From Oscillospiraceae bacterium (lineage in GTDB: Bacteria > Bacillota > Clostridia > Oscillospirales > Oscillospiraceae), in contig JAEDNR010000065.1 in NCBI GenBank assembly GCA_016302405.1, positions 1-11,264 of the forward strand: a stretch of 11,264 nucleotides of DNA. Reading direction: 5' to 3'. Shown piece after piece: positions 1 through 6,807 of the stretch. Each line of letters begins with the position of its first letter. Positions within the stretch are counted from its first letter, which is position 1. The notes under the pieces are model-generated. The model saw only the letters and a program-made list of their open reading frames with translations. It was not told where the DNA came from and did not search any database. The position numbers and the translations under genes were made by a program.

Positions 1-62
1 AAACGCGGGGGGCAAGGCGTCTAACCGCCCGCGCACCTTAACTGCCCGACAAATTTCAATTT
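1..62. repeat. Right-hand part of an intergenic repeat, cut by the window edge
   Basis: The 13-mer GCGGGGGGCAAGG at 5-17 recurs at 11127-11139. In both places it is followed by a CGT-TA-CCGC-rich stretch, an ACTGCCC motif (43-49 here, 11167-11173 there) and then an AAATT-CAATTT palindromic end (51-62 here, 11186-11198 there). This marks the window start as the end of the same repeat type that lies downstream of the racemase gene. No coding sequence is supported here. Confidence 0.5.
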
Positions 63-92
63 GAAAGCCCACAGTCTGAACACTTCCAGCAG

Positions 93-125
93 AAAAAAGC
101 CCGCGCTGCGGTTTCGCAGCGCGGG
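93..125 (-). terminator. Intrinsic terminator of the DegV-family gene
   Basis: A perfect 11-bp stem (CCCGCGCTGCG at 100-110 against CGCAGCGCGGG at 115-125) closes a 4-base loop. On the minus strand it is followed within one base by a run of six T residues (93-98 as A on the plus strand). It lies 14 bases beyond the stop codon of the leftward gene at 140-1009, exactly where a Rho-independent terminator should be. Confidence 0.93.
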
Positions 126-139
126 TTTGACTATCCATA

Positions 140-1009
140 TTATCGCGGCGTGCCGGGGAAGAACAGTGCCAGCATGCCGGGGCCCACGTGGGAGCCGGTG
201 AAGGGCTCGTGGGGGCAGATGATCAGCTCCCTGGGCTTGGCAATCTGGCATACCAGCTCTGCCAGGGCCTGGGCATCCGCCAGGCAGTCGCCGTGGGAGA
301 TGGCGACCCGGTGTTTTTCCGGCTCCACCGCCCGCTTGCGGTATTCCTCGGCAATGGCGGCAATGACCTTTTTCCGGCCCCGGTGCTTGCCGCAGGCGGT
401 GATATGGCCGGTGGGGTCGCCCCAGAGCATGGGCTTGATATTCAGCATCGTGCCCACGAGAGCTGCAGCGCCGCTGACCCGTCCGGTGCGCTTCAGGAAG
501 TTCAGGTCGTCCACGGTGAAGAACTGCAGCATCCTTGGCACCTCGGCCTCCAGAATGTCCGCCGTTTCCCCGGCGGATTTCCCCTCGGCCCGCAGATCCG
601 CCCCCCGGCAGGCCAGCAGTCCTGTGCCGAAGCCGGCGCCCAGGGAGTCAACGATTCGGATGGTTTTGCCCGGGAACTCCGCGGACAGCTCCTCGGCTGC
701 CAGCCGGGCAGCCTGAATGGTGCCGCTGATGCCGGAGGACATGCCCACATAGACAACATCCCGTCCCGCTTCCAGCTCGGGGCTAAAGTGGGTGATAAAC
801 AGGTGGGTATTCAGGAGGGTGGTTTCCATCCTTCCTCCGGAGCGGAGCATTTCATAGAAGCCGTGAAAATCAAAGCTGTCCACATCCCCGTCGTACACCC
901 CGGGCGTGCCGTTTAAGTTGTAGGAGCAGGGAAGAACCCGAATATCCAGCTGTTCCAGCAGATATTTGGGAAGATTGGACGAACCGTCCACAAAAATGGT
1001 GAAAGACAT
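140..1009 (-). CDS. DegV family fatty-acid-binding protein
   Basis: The 289-residue product has the normal DegV length. Family motifs are visible: an N-terminal FVDGSSNLP segment (residues ~6-14) that corresponds to the usual D-SS-L start, YVGMSSGISGTIQAA in the first half, IVDSLGAGFGTGLLA in the middle, and FLKRTGRVSGAAALVGTMLNIKP. DegV proteins (FakB in Staphylococcus) bind a single fatty acid in a cytoplasmic pocket and can present it to the kinase FakA for acyl-phosphate formation. No FakA (Dak-type) gene is in this window, so the partner is unknown. The start is set by AGGAGG seven bases upstream of ATG at 1009. The gene appears to be transcribed alone: a sigma-A promoter lies ~80 bases upstream and a strong terminator directly downstream. 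The family is certain; the bound lipid and role are not. Confidence 0.93.
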   Translation of the reverse strand: MSFTIFVDGSSNLPKYLLEQLDIRVLPCSYNLNGTPGVYDGDVDSFDFHGFYEMLRSGGRMETTLLNTHLFITHFSPELEAGRDVVYVGMSSGISGTIQAARLAAEELSAEFPGKTIRIVDSLGAGFGTGLLACRGADLRAEGKSAGETADILEAEVPRMLQFFTVDDLNFLKRTGRVSGAAALVGTMLNIKPMLWGDPTGHITACGKHRGRKKVIAAIAEEYRKRAVEPEKHRVAISHGDCLADAQALAELVCQIAKPRELIICPHEPFTGSHVGPGMLALFFPGTPR

Positions 1010-1096
1010 GGGCTACCTCCTGGCAGATGTAAAATGATTCCGGGCGCTGGCGGAGGGAAGGGAAAACGGCCCGGAAAAGGGGAAATCTTTAAGATT

Positions 1097-1125
1097 ATTA
1101 TAAGCCGTCCGCTGGGAAAAGTAAA
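1097..1125 (-). promoter_or_regulatory. Candidate sigma-A promoter of the DegV-family gene
   Basis: On the minus strand TTTACT (1120-1125, 4/6 match to -35) is followed after 17 bases by a perfect TATAAT (1097-1102). The start of transcription would fall near 1090, giving a leader of ~80 bases before the ATG at 1009. The -35 lies only 4 bases beyond the terminator hairpin of ricT, so the two units are packed end to end. Confidence 0.7.
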
Positions 1126-1129
1126 TATG

Positions 1130-1161
1130 AAAGTGCCGGACCAGAGCGGACCGGCACTTTT
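1130..1161 (-). terminator. Probable terminator of ricT (ppaC-holB-ricT unit)
   Basis: AAAGTGCCGG at 1130-1139 pairs with CCGGCACTTT at 1151-1160 around an 11-base loop. On the minus strand the stem runs out into CATATTTACTTTT, a weak T-rich tail. It lies 55 bases after the ricT stop. The symmetry and the T residues on the plus side would also allow action in the other direction, but no rightward gene ends here. Confidence 0.6.
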
Positions 1162-1215
1162 CAGATAGAGAAATCCGGAAATTCTACTGGCTGTGGAGCT
1201 CTACTTCCGGTAGAA

Positions 1216-2469
1216 TCAGGCCTGGGGGGCCTTGGGACGGCGGTGGTGGCGGTAATTGGGACGGCGGCGGGGCTTCTTTTCCCCCTCCCCGGCAGGCTCG
1301 GCTTCCGGCTGCTGGGCAGGCGTATCCTTTGCCGCTTTCGCCTCTTTGGGCTCCTTGGCTTCTTTTACTTCCTTAGGCGGCTCCTTTCCCTCTCTGGGCT
1401 CCCGGGCAGCCTTGTTTTCCCCCCGGTCCTTCCGGCGGCGGCGGGGCTTCGCTTCCTCGGGAGCAGGCTGGGCGGTCACCTCCTGGGCAACCTCCTCGGT
1501 GCTGTACCGGAAACGGATGGATTCCAGCACGGGCGCGTCCGGCTCCGGCTCCTTCCGAACCCGCTTTCCGCCGCCGGAAATGGGGGCCAGGTCCGCCGGA
1601 ATGGGCGGATCGTTTTTCTTGGCCTTGCCGCTGCGCAGCACCGCGATGTCCTCCACGCTGAAGGTAGATACCGTGTCCGGGTTTTCCTCCATGCGGACCT
1701 TGACCCGCTGGCGGAGCACATCCACATCGGTGACGGTGCCCCGGCCCTCGGGGGTGTCCACAAAGGATTCCGCCTTGGGGCTGGAACGGATCAGGGACTC
1801 GTAGGTGTCCTGCTCGTATTTGAGGCAGCACATGAGCCGCCCGCAGGTTCCGGAGATCTTGGTGGGGTTCAGGCTCAGATTCTGGGTCTTCGCCATTTTA
1901 ATGGATACGGGCTGGAAATCCTCCAGAAATTCCCCGCAGCAGAAGGGCCGCCCGCAGATGCCCAGACCTCCTACCAGCTTGGCCTTGTCCCGCACGCCAA
2001 TCTGCCGCAGCTCGATGCGGGTGTGGAAGGCACTGGCCAGATCCTTGACCAGCTCCCGGAAATCCACCCGCTCGTCGGCGGTGAAGTAAAACAGGATCTT
2101 GCTGCCGTCAAAGGCGCACTCCGCCCGGACAAGCTGCATGTCGAGACCATGGGCGGTGATTTTCTGACGGCAGACATCACAGGCCCGCTTCTCCCGGGCC
2201 TGGTTCTCCGCGGCTACCCGCTCATCCTGGGGGGTGGCCCGGCGGATCACCTTCCGCAGGGGGGCAACGACCTCCTCCTGGGAGATCGTATGGTTCCCTC
2301 GGACGCAGGTGCCGTATTCCGCCCCCCGGGCGGTGTCGATGACCACGTGGTCGCCGGGGGCAAAGCTGCCGCCGTCGGGGTCAAAAAAATAGGTTTTCTG
2401 TCCCGGGCGGAACTGAATATCCACGATTTCCACCGTCGCCTCGGTTGCGGTGCTGAGTATTTCTTCCAT
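1216..2469 (-). CDS. ricT: RicT/YaaT-type PSP1 domain protein with long basic C-terminal tail
   Basis: The 417-residue product carries the PSP1 C-terminal domain with the RicT cysteine signature: GICGRPFCC (Cys172, 177, 178) and SGTCGRLMCCLKYE (Cys209, 214, 215), joined by IKMAKTQNLSLNP. In Bacillus subtilis, RicT (YaaT) works with RicA and RicF in the cytoplasm, binds iron-sulfur clusters through such cysteines, and stimulates RNase Y-dependent mRNA maturation. The order holB then yaaT is conserved in Bacillus, which supports the call. The start at 2469 follows AAGGAG seven bases upstream; an in-frame extension to 2670 is read from the inserted repeat and is rejected. Residues ~300-417 form a K/E/P/A-rich, low-complexity tail ending in an arginine/histidine cluster (RRRPNYRHHRRPK). 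B. subtilis YaaT is about 275 residues, so this tail is an addition of over 100 residues. Confidence 0.92.
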   Translation of the reverse strand: MEEILSTATEATVEIVDIQFRPGQKTYFFDPDGGSFAPGDHVVIDTARGAEYGTCVRGNHTISQEEVVAPLRKVIRRATPQDERVAAENQAREKRACDVCRQKITAHGLDMQLVRAECAFDGSKILFYFTADERVDFRELVKDLASAFHTRIELRQIGVRDKAKLVGGLGICGRPFCCGEFLEDFQPVSIKMAKTQNLSLNPTKISGTCGRLMCCLKYEQDTYESLIRSSPKAESFVDTPEGRGTVTDVDVLRQRVKVRMEENPDTVSTFSVEDIAVLRSGKAKKNDPPIPADLAPISGGGKRVRKEPEPDAPVLESIRFRYSTEEVAQEVTAQPAPEEAKPRRRRKDRGENKAAREPREGKEPPKEVKEAKEPKEAKAAKDTPAQQPEAEPAGEGEKKPRRRPNYRHHRRPKAPQA

Positions 2470-2499
2470 AGGGTTCTCCTTTTTGGGTAATTGATGGTG

Positions 2500-2524
2500 A
2501 ATTGACAATTGACAATTGACAATT
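2500..2524. repeat. Three tandem heptamers AATTGAC
   Basis: AATTGAC is repeated three times in a row (2500-2506, 2507-2513, 2514-2520) with a partial fourth copy, AATT. On the plus strand this gives three overlapping-phase copies of the -35 hexamer TTGACA (2502-2507, 2509-2514, 2516-2521). I see no -10 element at a suitable distance, so promoter activity is not claimed. Confidence 0.75.
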
Positions 2525-2631
2525 ATGGTGTCGCTCCGCGACGATAAAAAGTGTGATTGACCCACGGTGTTTCCACAGTATACAGTTAAATTGGAATTTG
2601 CAGAGGGGAGCGCACCCCGAACAACGTTGTC

Positions 2632-2663
2632 ATTCCGAACCAGCGCGCACGCTGGTGTGGGAA
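2632..2663. repeat. Hairpin module of the holB-ricT spacer element
   Basis: ACCAGCG (2639-2645) pairs with CGCTGGT (2650-2656) around a 4-base loop, and the outer ATTCC/GGGAAT arms extend the stem. Related sequence without the perfect stem is found at 7069-7100. Confidence 0.6.
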
Positions 2664-2757
2664 TCTCCATCGAATTCCGTGCGGCCTATCGTCATACAGA
2701 CTGTCCTTTTTGCACCATTTCCCGGAATTTATCCACGAGAAATTGTACTTCCAGGAG

Positions 2758-2794
2758 ATTGCCACACCAGTGACGTCGGTCACTGGTTCGCAAT
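2758..2794. repeat. Second hairpin module of the holB-ricT spacer element
   Basis: ACCAGTGAC (2766-2774) pairs perfectly with GTCACTGGT (2779-2787) around a 4-base loop. The outer arms ATTGC (2758-2762) and GCAAT (2790-2794) also pair. The right flank, CTGGTTCGCAATGACCGG, is repeated at 7105-7122. Confidence 0.65.
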
Positions 2795-2863
2795 GACCGG
2801 GAATTCGATGGCCCGCGAAATTCCCAATTTACCGGTGTGCTGCGTCAAAGCGATTGACCACTG

Positions 2864-3838
2864 TCAATTTTCAATTGGCCCGCCCCGGCCAAGGGCCCAC
2901 AGGAGATATCCGCAGACGGCGGCGGGGGAGACATTGGCCTGGAGGTATTCTGTCGCTTTCTGCACAGCAAGCAACGCATCGTGCAGGTCCTGGCCGGTGC
3001 GGTGCCGGGCAAGCTCCCGGGCGGCGGGATTCACCGCCGAACCTCCGGCCCGGCAGACCAGGGCGCTTTCCAGCAGCTGCCCCCAGCTTTGTGTCAGGGG
3101 GATGAGGGCGTCCCGGTTCCACTTTTCCAGGGGGGTCAGCACCTGCAGCACTCCCATACTGTCCGAATCCGCCAGCGCCCTGGCAAGGGCCTGGGTCTGG
3201 GGCGGAAGCTGGAAGCCGTCGGACAGCAGCTTTTCCGCCTGGCCCAGAAAGCCGCCTGCGGCGGTGGCCGCAGCCCGAAGGGTTTCCTCGTCCGCTTTGG
3301 GAAAGCGCTGGCGAAGCTCCCACAGGAGCGTTCTATCCGGCAGGGGCTGGAGCGTCAGCTCCGTGCACCGGGAGCGGACGGTGGGCAGGAGCCGCTCCGG
3401 GTTATCGGTAATGAGCAGGAACACGCCGTATTCCGGCGGCTCCTCCAGCACCTTCAGCAGGGCGTTCTGTCCCGGCAGGCCCATATCCTGGGCCCGGGGA
3501 AACAGGTAGATCTTGTGGTCGGACTCGTTGGGCCGGACGAAGATGTCCGCCCGGGCCTGCCGGATCAGGTCAACGGGAACGGTCTTTTTCTCCGGATCGT
3601 CCACGGTGATAAAGTCCGGGTGGTTTCCGTCCAGCACCTTCCGGCAGACCCGGCAGTGTAAGCAGGGCGCGTCCGGCTCCCGGCAGAGGATGGCCGCGGC
3701 CAGCAGCTTTGCCAGGGTGTGCCGCCCGGAGCCTGCCGGCCCGGAGATCAGGTAAAAGTGGGAAATATGGCCCCGGCGGAGGCTGCCTGTCAGATTGTCC
3801 TTCAGCCGTTCGTTTCCCAGCAGCGTTTCAAACCCCAT
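2864..3838 (-). CDS. holB: DNA polymerase III, delta-prime subunit
   Basis: The 324-residue product has the AAA+ clamp-loader layout: an N-terminal GNERLKDNL segment, a P-loop-like GPAGSGRHTL (residues 33-42), a four-cysteine zinc module (Cys52, 59, 62, 65), LLKVLEEPP (128-136) in the Walker B/sensor area, and the SRC motif (156-158). Delta-prime is the fixed, non-hydrolysing part of the loader that opens the beta clamp and places it on primed DNA. The usual P-loop lysine is arginine here, which fits a subunit that need not hydrolyse ATP. ATG at 3838 lies 3 bases after the ppaC stop, with a weak GGGGA upstream, so translational coupling is likely. The last codons (Pro-Ile-Glu-Asn-stop) lie within the inverted-repeat end of the downstream repeat element, which suggests that the insertion replaced the original C-terminus. 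Confidence 0.93.
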   Translation of the reverse strand: MGFETLLGNERLKDNLTGSLRRGHISHFYLISGPAGSGRHTLAKLLAAAILCREPDAPCLHCRVCRKVLDGNHPDFITVDDPEKKTVPVDLIRQARADIFVRPNESDHKIYLFPRAQDMGLPGQNALLKVLEEPPEYGVFLLITDNPERLLPTVRSRCTELTLQPLPDRTLLWELRQRFPKADEETLRAAATAAGGFLGQAEKLLSDGFQLPPQTQALARALADSDSMGVLQVLTPLEKWNRDALIPLTQSWGQLLESALVCRAGGSAVNPAARELARHRTGQDLHDALLAVQKATEYLQANVSPAAVCGYLLWALGRGGPIEN

Positions 3839-3841
3839 TTT

Positions 3842-5455
3842 TTATCCCCACAGAGCGGACAGCATGGGAATGACCTGCTTTTTCCGGCTCATCACATGGG
3901 GCAGAAAGACGGTGTTCTCCTTGGGGGTGACACCGAAGGCCTGCTGAATGGTGTCGTCGGAACCCACATAGACGATCTGGGTACCTTCCAGCAGCACATC
4001 CGTGAGCATCAGGATCACCAGATCGAAGCCCTCCTTCTGGGCGTTGGCGCGCATGATCTGCAGGAATTCCGCTTTCCTTTCCAGCATACTGCGGCTGTCC
4101 ACACAGGTGATCTGGGCCACCGCCAGGTCGTGTCCGGCGATATGGAACTCCTTGTAGTCGGTGGTCAGCAGCTCCTGGGCGGTCTTGTTCCCCACGGAAG
4201 CGGAGAAGATCTCCTTTCCCAGTTCATCCAGGGAGACATTGGCAATCCGGGCCATCCGCTCGGCGGTGCGAATGTCCCGCTGGGTGCAGGTGGGGGACTT
4301 GAACATGACGGTGTCGGACAGGATTGCCGCCGCCATCATGCCCGCCATCTTTTCCGAGGGCATGAGGCCCCGGTCCTGGAACATGCTGGCGATGATGGTA
4401 TTGGTGGAGCCTACCGGCTCGTTGCGGACATAGATGGGGTTGGTGGTCTGAATATCCGCCAGCCGGTGGTGATCGATGATCTCGAGAATCTCCGCCTCTT
4501 CCAGACCGGGAACGGACTGGGAGGCCTCGTTGTGGTCCACCAGCACCACCCTTTTGCGCCGGGGGCGGAGCAGGTGGTACCGGGTCAGAACGCCCACGAC
4601 CTGCTCATTTTCGTCCAGGATGGGGTAGCAGTGCTCCCGGTATTTGAGCACCTGCTCCTTGACATCATCCACCCGGTCCTGAAGATGGAAGCACACCAGA
4701 TCCTTCGTCCGGCAGATCCGGCCCACGGGGGTAGACTGGAAGATAAGCCGGGCGGCCCGGTAGGCGTCAAAGGGGGTGGAGATGATGCAGGTGGCGGTGG
4801 GGAAGCTGCGCAGCTCCTCATCCAGCTCCGCCTGGCACAGTACCAGACAGTTTACGTTCATTTCCAGCGCCCGGCGGATCATATCCGGCTGGTGGCCGCA
4901 GAGCACCACCGAGTTGGCGCTGTTGAACAGCAGGTTTTCCCGGCTCTGGGGCAGGGCGATGGTCACGTCGCCGCTGATGGTGTCGGTGCTCTCTCCTGCC
5001 TCGTTGAGAAGCTTTCCTTCCAGCACGGACAGAACATTGAACAGGGGCACCGCTTCCAGAAAGCCGGAGCTCACCAGCTCCATATTGTAGCTTGCCACAT
5101 CCTCCCGGGACAGCATGCCGTACAGGGTGCCGTCCTCGTTGGCAACCGGCAGAGCGGAGATATTCTTCTGCTCCTGCAGAAGCTTCCAGGCCCGGTCCTC
5201 GGTAACGGCGGCGCTGAGCACCGGCGGGGTGTCAAAATCCAGGTCCTGGACCTGGGTGAACATATTGCTGATCCGCTTGGGGGGCTGGAAGCCGAAGCGG
5301 TTTAAGACGATCTGAGTCTCGTCGGAGACATGGCCCAGACAGGCGGCTTCATATTCCCGGTTGCCGCAGGCATTGCGCAGGGCCGCGTAGGCCATGGCCG
5401 CCACGATGGAGTCCGTGTCCGGGTTCCGGTGCCCGGTAACATAAATGGGATCCAT
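3842..5455 (-). CDS. ppaC: CBS/DRTGG-regulated manganese-dependent inorganic pyrophosphatase (family II)
   Basis: The 537-residue cytoplasmic enzyme hydrolyses pyrophosphate to two phosphates, pulling biosynthetic reactions such as DNA and RNA synthesis forward. The DHH-phosphoesterase half starts with GHRNPDTDS (8-16) and resumes at LVDHNE (305-310), IDHH (327-330) and ILSDT (379-383). The DHHA2 half ends with the substrate-binding SRKKQ (523-527). Between them is the regulatory insert: CBS half (~75-125), DRTGG-like domain (~140-240) and second CBS half (~245-297). In the characterised clostridial CBS-PPases this insert binds adenine nucleotides, with AMP/ADP inhibiting and diadenosine polyphosphates activating. 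The start at 5455 has a strong AAGGAGG 8 bases upstream; an in-frame extension to 5590 is read from repeat DNA and is rejected. It is the first gene of a likely ppaC-holB-ricT operon. I could not find a convincing promoter in the upstream repeat-rich spacer. Confidence 0.95.
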   Translation of the reverse strand: MDPIYVTGHRNPDTDSIVAAMAYAALRNACGNREYEAACLGHVSDETQIVLNRFGFQPPKRISNMFTQVQDLDFDTPPVLSAAVTEDRAWKLLQEQKNISALPVANEDGTLYGMLSREDVASYNMELVSSGFLEAVPLFNVLSVLEGKLLNEAGESTDTISGDVTIALPQSRENLLFNSANSVVLCGHQPDMIRRALEMNVNCLVLCQAELDEELRSFPTATCIISTPFDAYRAARLIFQSTPVGRICRTKDLVCFHLQDRVDDVKEQVLKYREHCYPILDENEQVVGVLTRYHLLRPRRKRVVLVDHNEASQSVPGLEEAEILEIIDHHRLADIQTTNPIYVRNEPVGSTNTIIASMFQDRGLMPSEKMAGMMAAAILSDTVMFKSPTCTQRDIRTAERMARIANVSLDELGKEIFSASVGNKTAQELLTTDYKEFHIAGHDLAVAQITCVDSRSMLERKAEFLQIMRANAQKEGFDLVILMLTDVLLEGTQIVYVGSDDTIQQAFGVTPKENTVFLPHVMSRKKQVIPMLSALWG

Positions 5456-5518
5456 GGATGTACCTCCTTGTATAATCGAAAAAAGAAAAACACATATCGG
5501 CCGAAGACGGAAGACAGA

Positions 5519-5690
5519 CAAATCGGAAATTTGGCGGAGAACTCGGTATCGATTCTCTTCGTAGGGGACGGGTTTCCCGTCCCTTTGCATAGCGGCCTAT
5601 TTACCGCTTCGCCCAACCCTTTTGGGAGATTTTTCCGCCTGCTGCGGGAGGCGAAACGCCTCCCCTACGCCCCGACAAATTCCCAATTTG
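5519..5690. repeat. Long intergenic repeat, copy 1 (left of the asparaginase gene)
   Basis: Positions 5519-5668 match 6835-6983 almost base for base in the same orientation. The unit starts with a palindromic AAAT-GGAA-ATTT end, and contains two strong hairpins: GGGACGGG/CCCGTCCC around 5564-5582, and GGGAGGCG-AAA-CGCCTCCC around 5646-5664. It closes with CCCCTAC, the complement of GTAGGGG at the start of the first hairpin. A second palindromic end, ACAAATTCCCAATTTGT, lies at 5675-5691 in this copy only. It fills the space between ppaC and the asparaginase gene. Confidence 0.85.
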
Positions 5691-5724
5691 TACATCCCAC
5701 GAAGCCGTTAAGCAATCTCGAAAT

Positions 5725-6738
5725 TTACTTTCCGGTCTCGTCCGGGTTTTCCGTGATCTCTCCTGCCAGGCTCTTTTCGAACAGGTCCTTGACCTGCTCC
5801 GGATTCATATTCTGGCCCAGGGCCCACATGAGCTTTGTCATGGCGGCCTCGGTGGTCATGTCCCGGCCCTGGATGACCCCCAGGTCCAGAAGCTGGTTTC
5901 CCACCTGATAGACCCGCAGGTCCGAGCTGTCGTACAGGCATTGGGTGGTGACCACCACGCTGATGCCGTCCTCCACTGCCCGGCGGATGCCCCGCAGGCC
6001 CTTGTGGAGCACGTTGACGCCCCCCAGGCCGAAAGCCTCGATGACGATGCCCTTGTAGCCCATAGCGGCCAGCACGTCAAATACCGCCGGGTTGAGACCC
6101 GGGGTCAGCTTCAGCAGGAAGACGTTCTGGCTGAGGGCATCCGCCAGCCGGGGAGGGCCGCCCGGAACAGGAAGTACGGAGGTATCCACCGCCAGTCCCC
6201 GGTTTGTGACCTGGGCGGCGTAGCGGGCATTGACACTTTCAAAGGCGGAAAAGCCGGAGGCCCGGATCTTTACCGCCCGGCAGCCCAGCATTACCTTCCG
6301 GTCAAAGGCCAGAAACACGCCGGGATGCCCGGAGGCAGCCATGGCAAAGGCGGTGCGCAGGTTTTCAGGCCCGTCGGACAGCATGTCCGCCAGGGGAAGC
6401 TGGGAGCCGGTGAAGACCACGGGAATATCGATATTCGGAAGCATAAAGGTCACCGCGGAGGCGGTGTAAGCCATGGTATCGGTGCCGTGAGACACTACCA
6501 CGCCGTCAAAGCCCACCCGGTCTTCATAAATATGCCGGGCAATGAGCTGCCACTCCTCGGGGGTGATGTTGGAAGAGTCCAGGCAGATCAGGTCCCGGAC
6601 GGTGATCCGGTAGTAGGTGCGAAGCTGTTCCAGCTCCCGCTCCATCACATCACTGCGCTGGGGCTCCAGGCCCTGTCCGCCGGGCTTGGACGCAATGGTC
6701 CCGCCGGTGGTGAGAAGCAAAATGTTCTTTTTATCCAT
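5725..6738 (-). CDS. ansA: L-asparaginase, type I-like (cytoplasmic)
   Basis: The 337-residue product hydrolyses L-asparagine to aspartate and ammonia. Both catalytic triads of the family are visible: TGGTIA (11-16, nucleophile Thr14) with the usual tyrosine position altered, and HGTDTMA (84-90, Thr86 and Asp87) with Lys157 in the RAVKI segment. DSSNIT (54-59) gives the substrate-binding serine. There is no signal peptide, so the enzyme should act in the cytoplasm like E. coli AnsA and archaeal enzymes. ATG at 6738 has GAGGG 5-6 bases upstream and a TATAAT-type promoter ~30 bases away. The gene stands alone between two ~150-bp direct repeats. I see no clear terminator after it; the GC-rich hairpins of the left repeat may serve. 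Glutaminase side activity cannot be judged. Confidence 0.93.
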   Translation of the reverse strand: MDKKNILLLTTGGTIASKPGGQGLEPQRSDVMERELEQLRTYYRITVRDLICLDSSNITPEEWQLIARHIYEDRVGFDGVVVSHGTDTMAYTASAVTFMLPNIDIPVVFTGSQLPLADMLSDGPENLRTAFAMAASGHPGVFLAFDRKVMLGCRAVKIRASGFSAFESVNARYAAQVTNRGLAVDTSVLPVPGGPPRLADALSQNVFLLKLTPGLNPAVFDVLAAMGYKGIVIEAFGLGGVNVLHKGLRGIRRAVEDGISVVVTTQCLYDSSDLRVYQVGNQLLDLGVIQGRDMTTEAAMTKLMWALGQNMNPEQVKDLFEKSLAGEITENPDETGK

Positions 6739-6767
6739 AAATCCCTCGGTTATATTATATTTAAGTG

Positions 6768-6796
6768 ATTATAGGATTGACTCAGCAAAACGATAA
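6768..6796 (-). promoter_or_regulatory. Candidate promoter of the asparaginase gene
   Basis: On the minus strand a perfect TATAAT (6768-6773) lies 17 bases after TTATCG (6791-6796, 3/6 match). Transcription would begin near 6761, giving a leader of ~22 bases. A second TATAAT at 6754-6759 is too close to the ribosome site and has no -35 match. Confidence 0.55.
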
Positions 6797-6807
6797 ATTG
6801 GAATTCT

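Larger units (their letters stand above)
2500..2878. repeat. Composite palindromic element inserted between holB and ricT
   Basis: This fills the whole 394-base gap inside an otherwise compact leftward gene group. Its ends are imperfect inverted repeats: AATTGACAATTGAC from 2500, and GTCAATTTTCAATTGG at 2863-2878. Inside lie a segment shared with 7023-7156 (AATTGGAATTTGCAG, GAACAAC-TTGTC), two long hairpins (2632-2663 and 2758-2794), and a right-hand portion (2818-2860) that, on the opposite strand, resembles 6808-6850: GCTTTGACGCAGCA followed by AAATTGGGAATTT. No convincing gene is in it; the reading frames across it are by-products. It looks like a non-autonomous repeat insertion. Confidence 0.7.

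Noticed and set aside
1243..2490. Long rightward open frame opposite ricT
   Set aside because: It is the antisense shadow of a GC-rich gene, with no family motifs and no ribosome site. The same holds for the long frames opposite ppaC (3719-5305), galE (7283-8341) and the transglutaminase-like gene (8456-9751).
2470..2670. N-terminal extension of RicT to a start at 2670
   Set aside because: The extension is read from the inserted repeat, while ATG at 2469 has a well-placed AAGGAG and begins the conserved part.
2500..2863. CRISPR-like array from the tandem AATTGAC units and hairpins
   Set aside because: The units are 7 bases with no spacers, the larger modules are not regularly spaced, and no cas gene is present.
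2553..3509. Rightward open frame across the repeat element and the holB complement
   Set aside because: It joins repeat DNA to the antisense of holB, and the protein is a low-complexity S/R/A-rich shadow.
5456..5590. N-terminal extension of the pyrophosphatase to a start at 5590
   Set aside because: It is encoded by the GGGACGGG hairpin repeat, and the conserved start MDPIYVTGHRNPDTDS at 5455 has AAGGAGG. Peptides such as RDGKPVPY or GDGFPVP in several frames come from this repeat.
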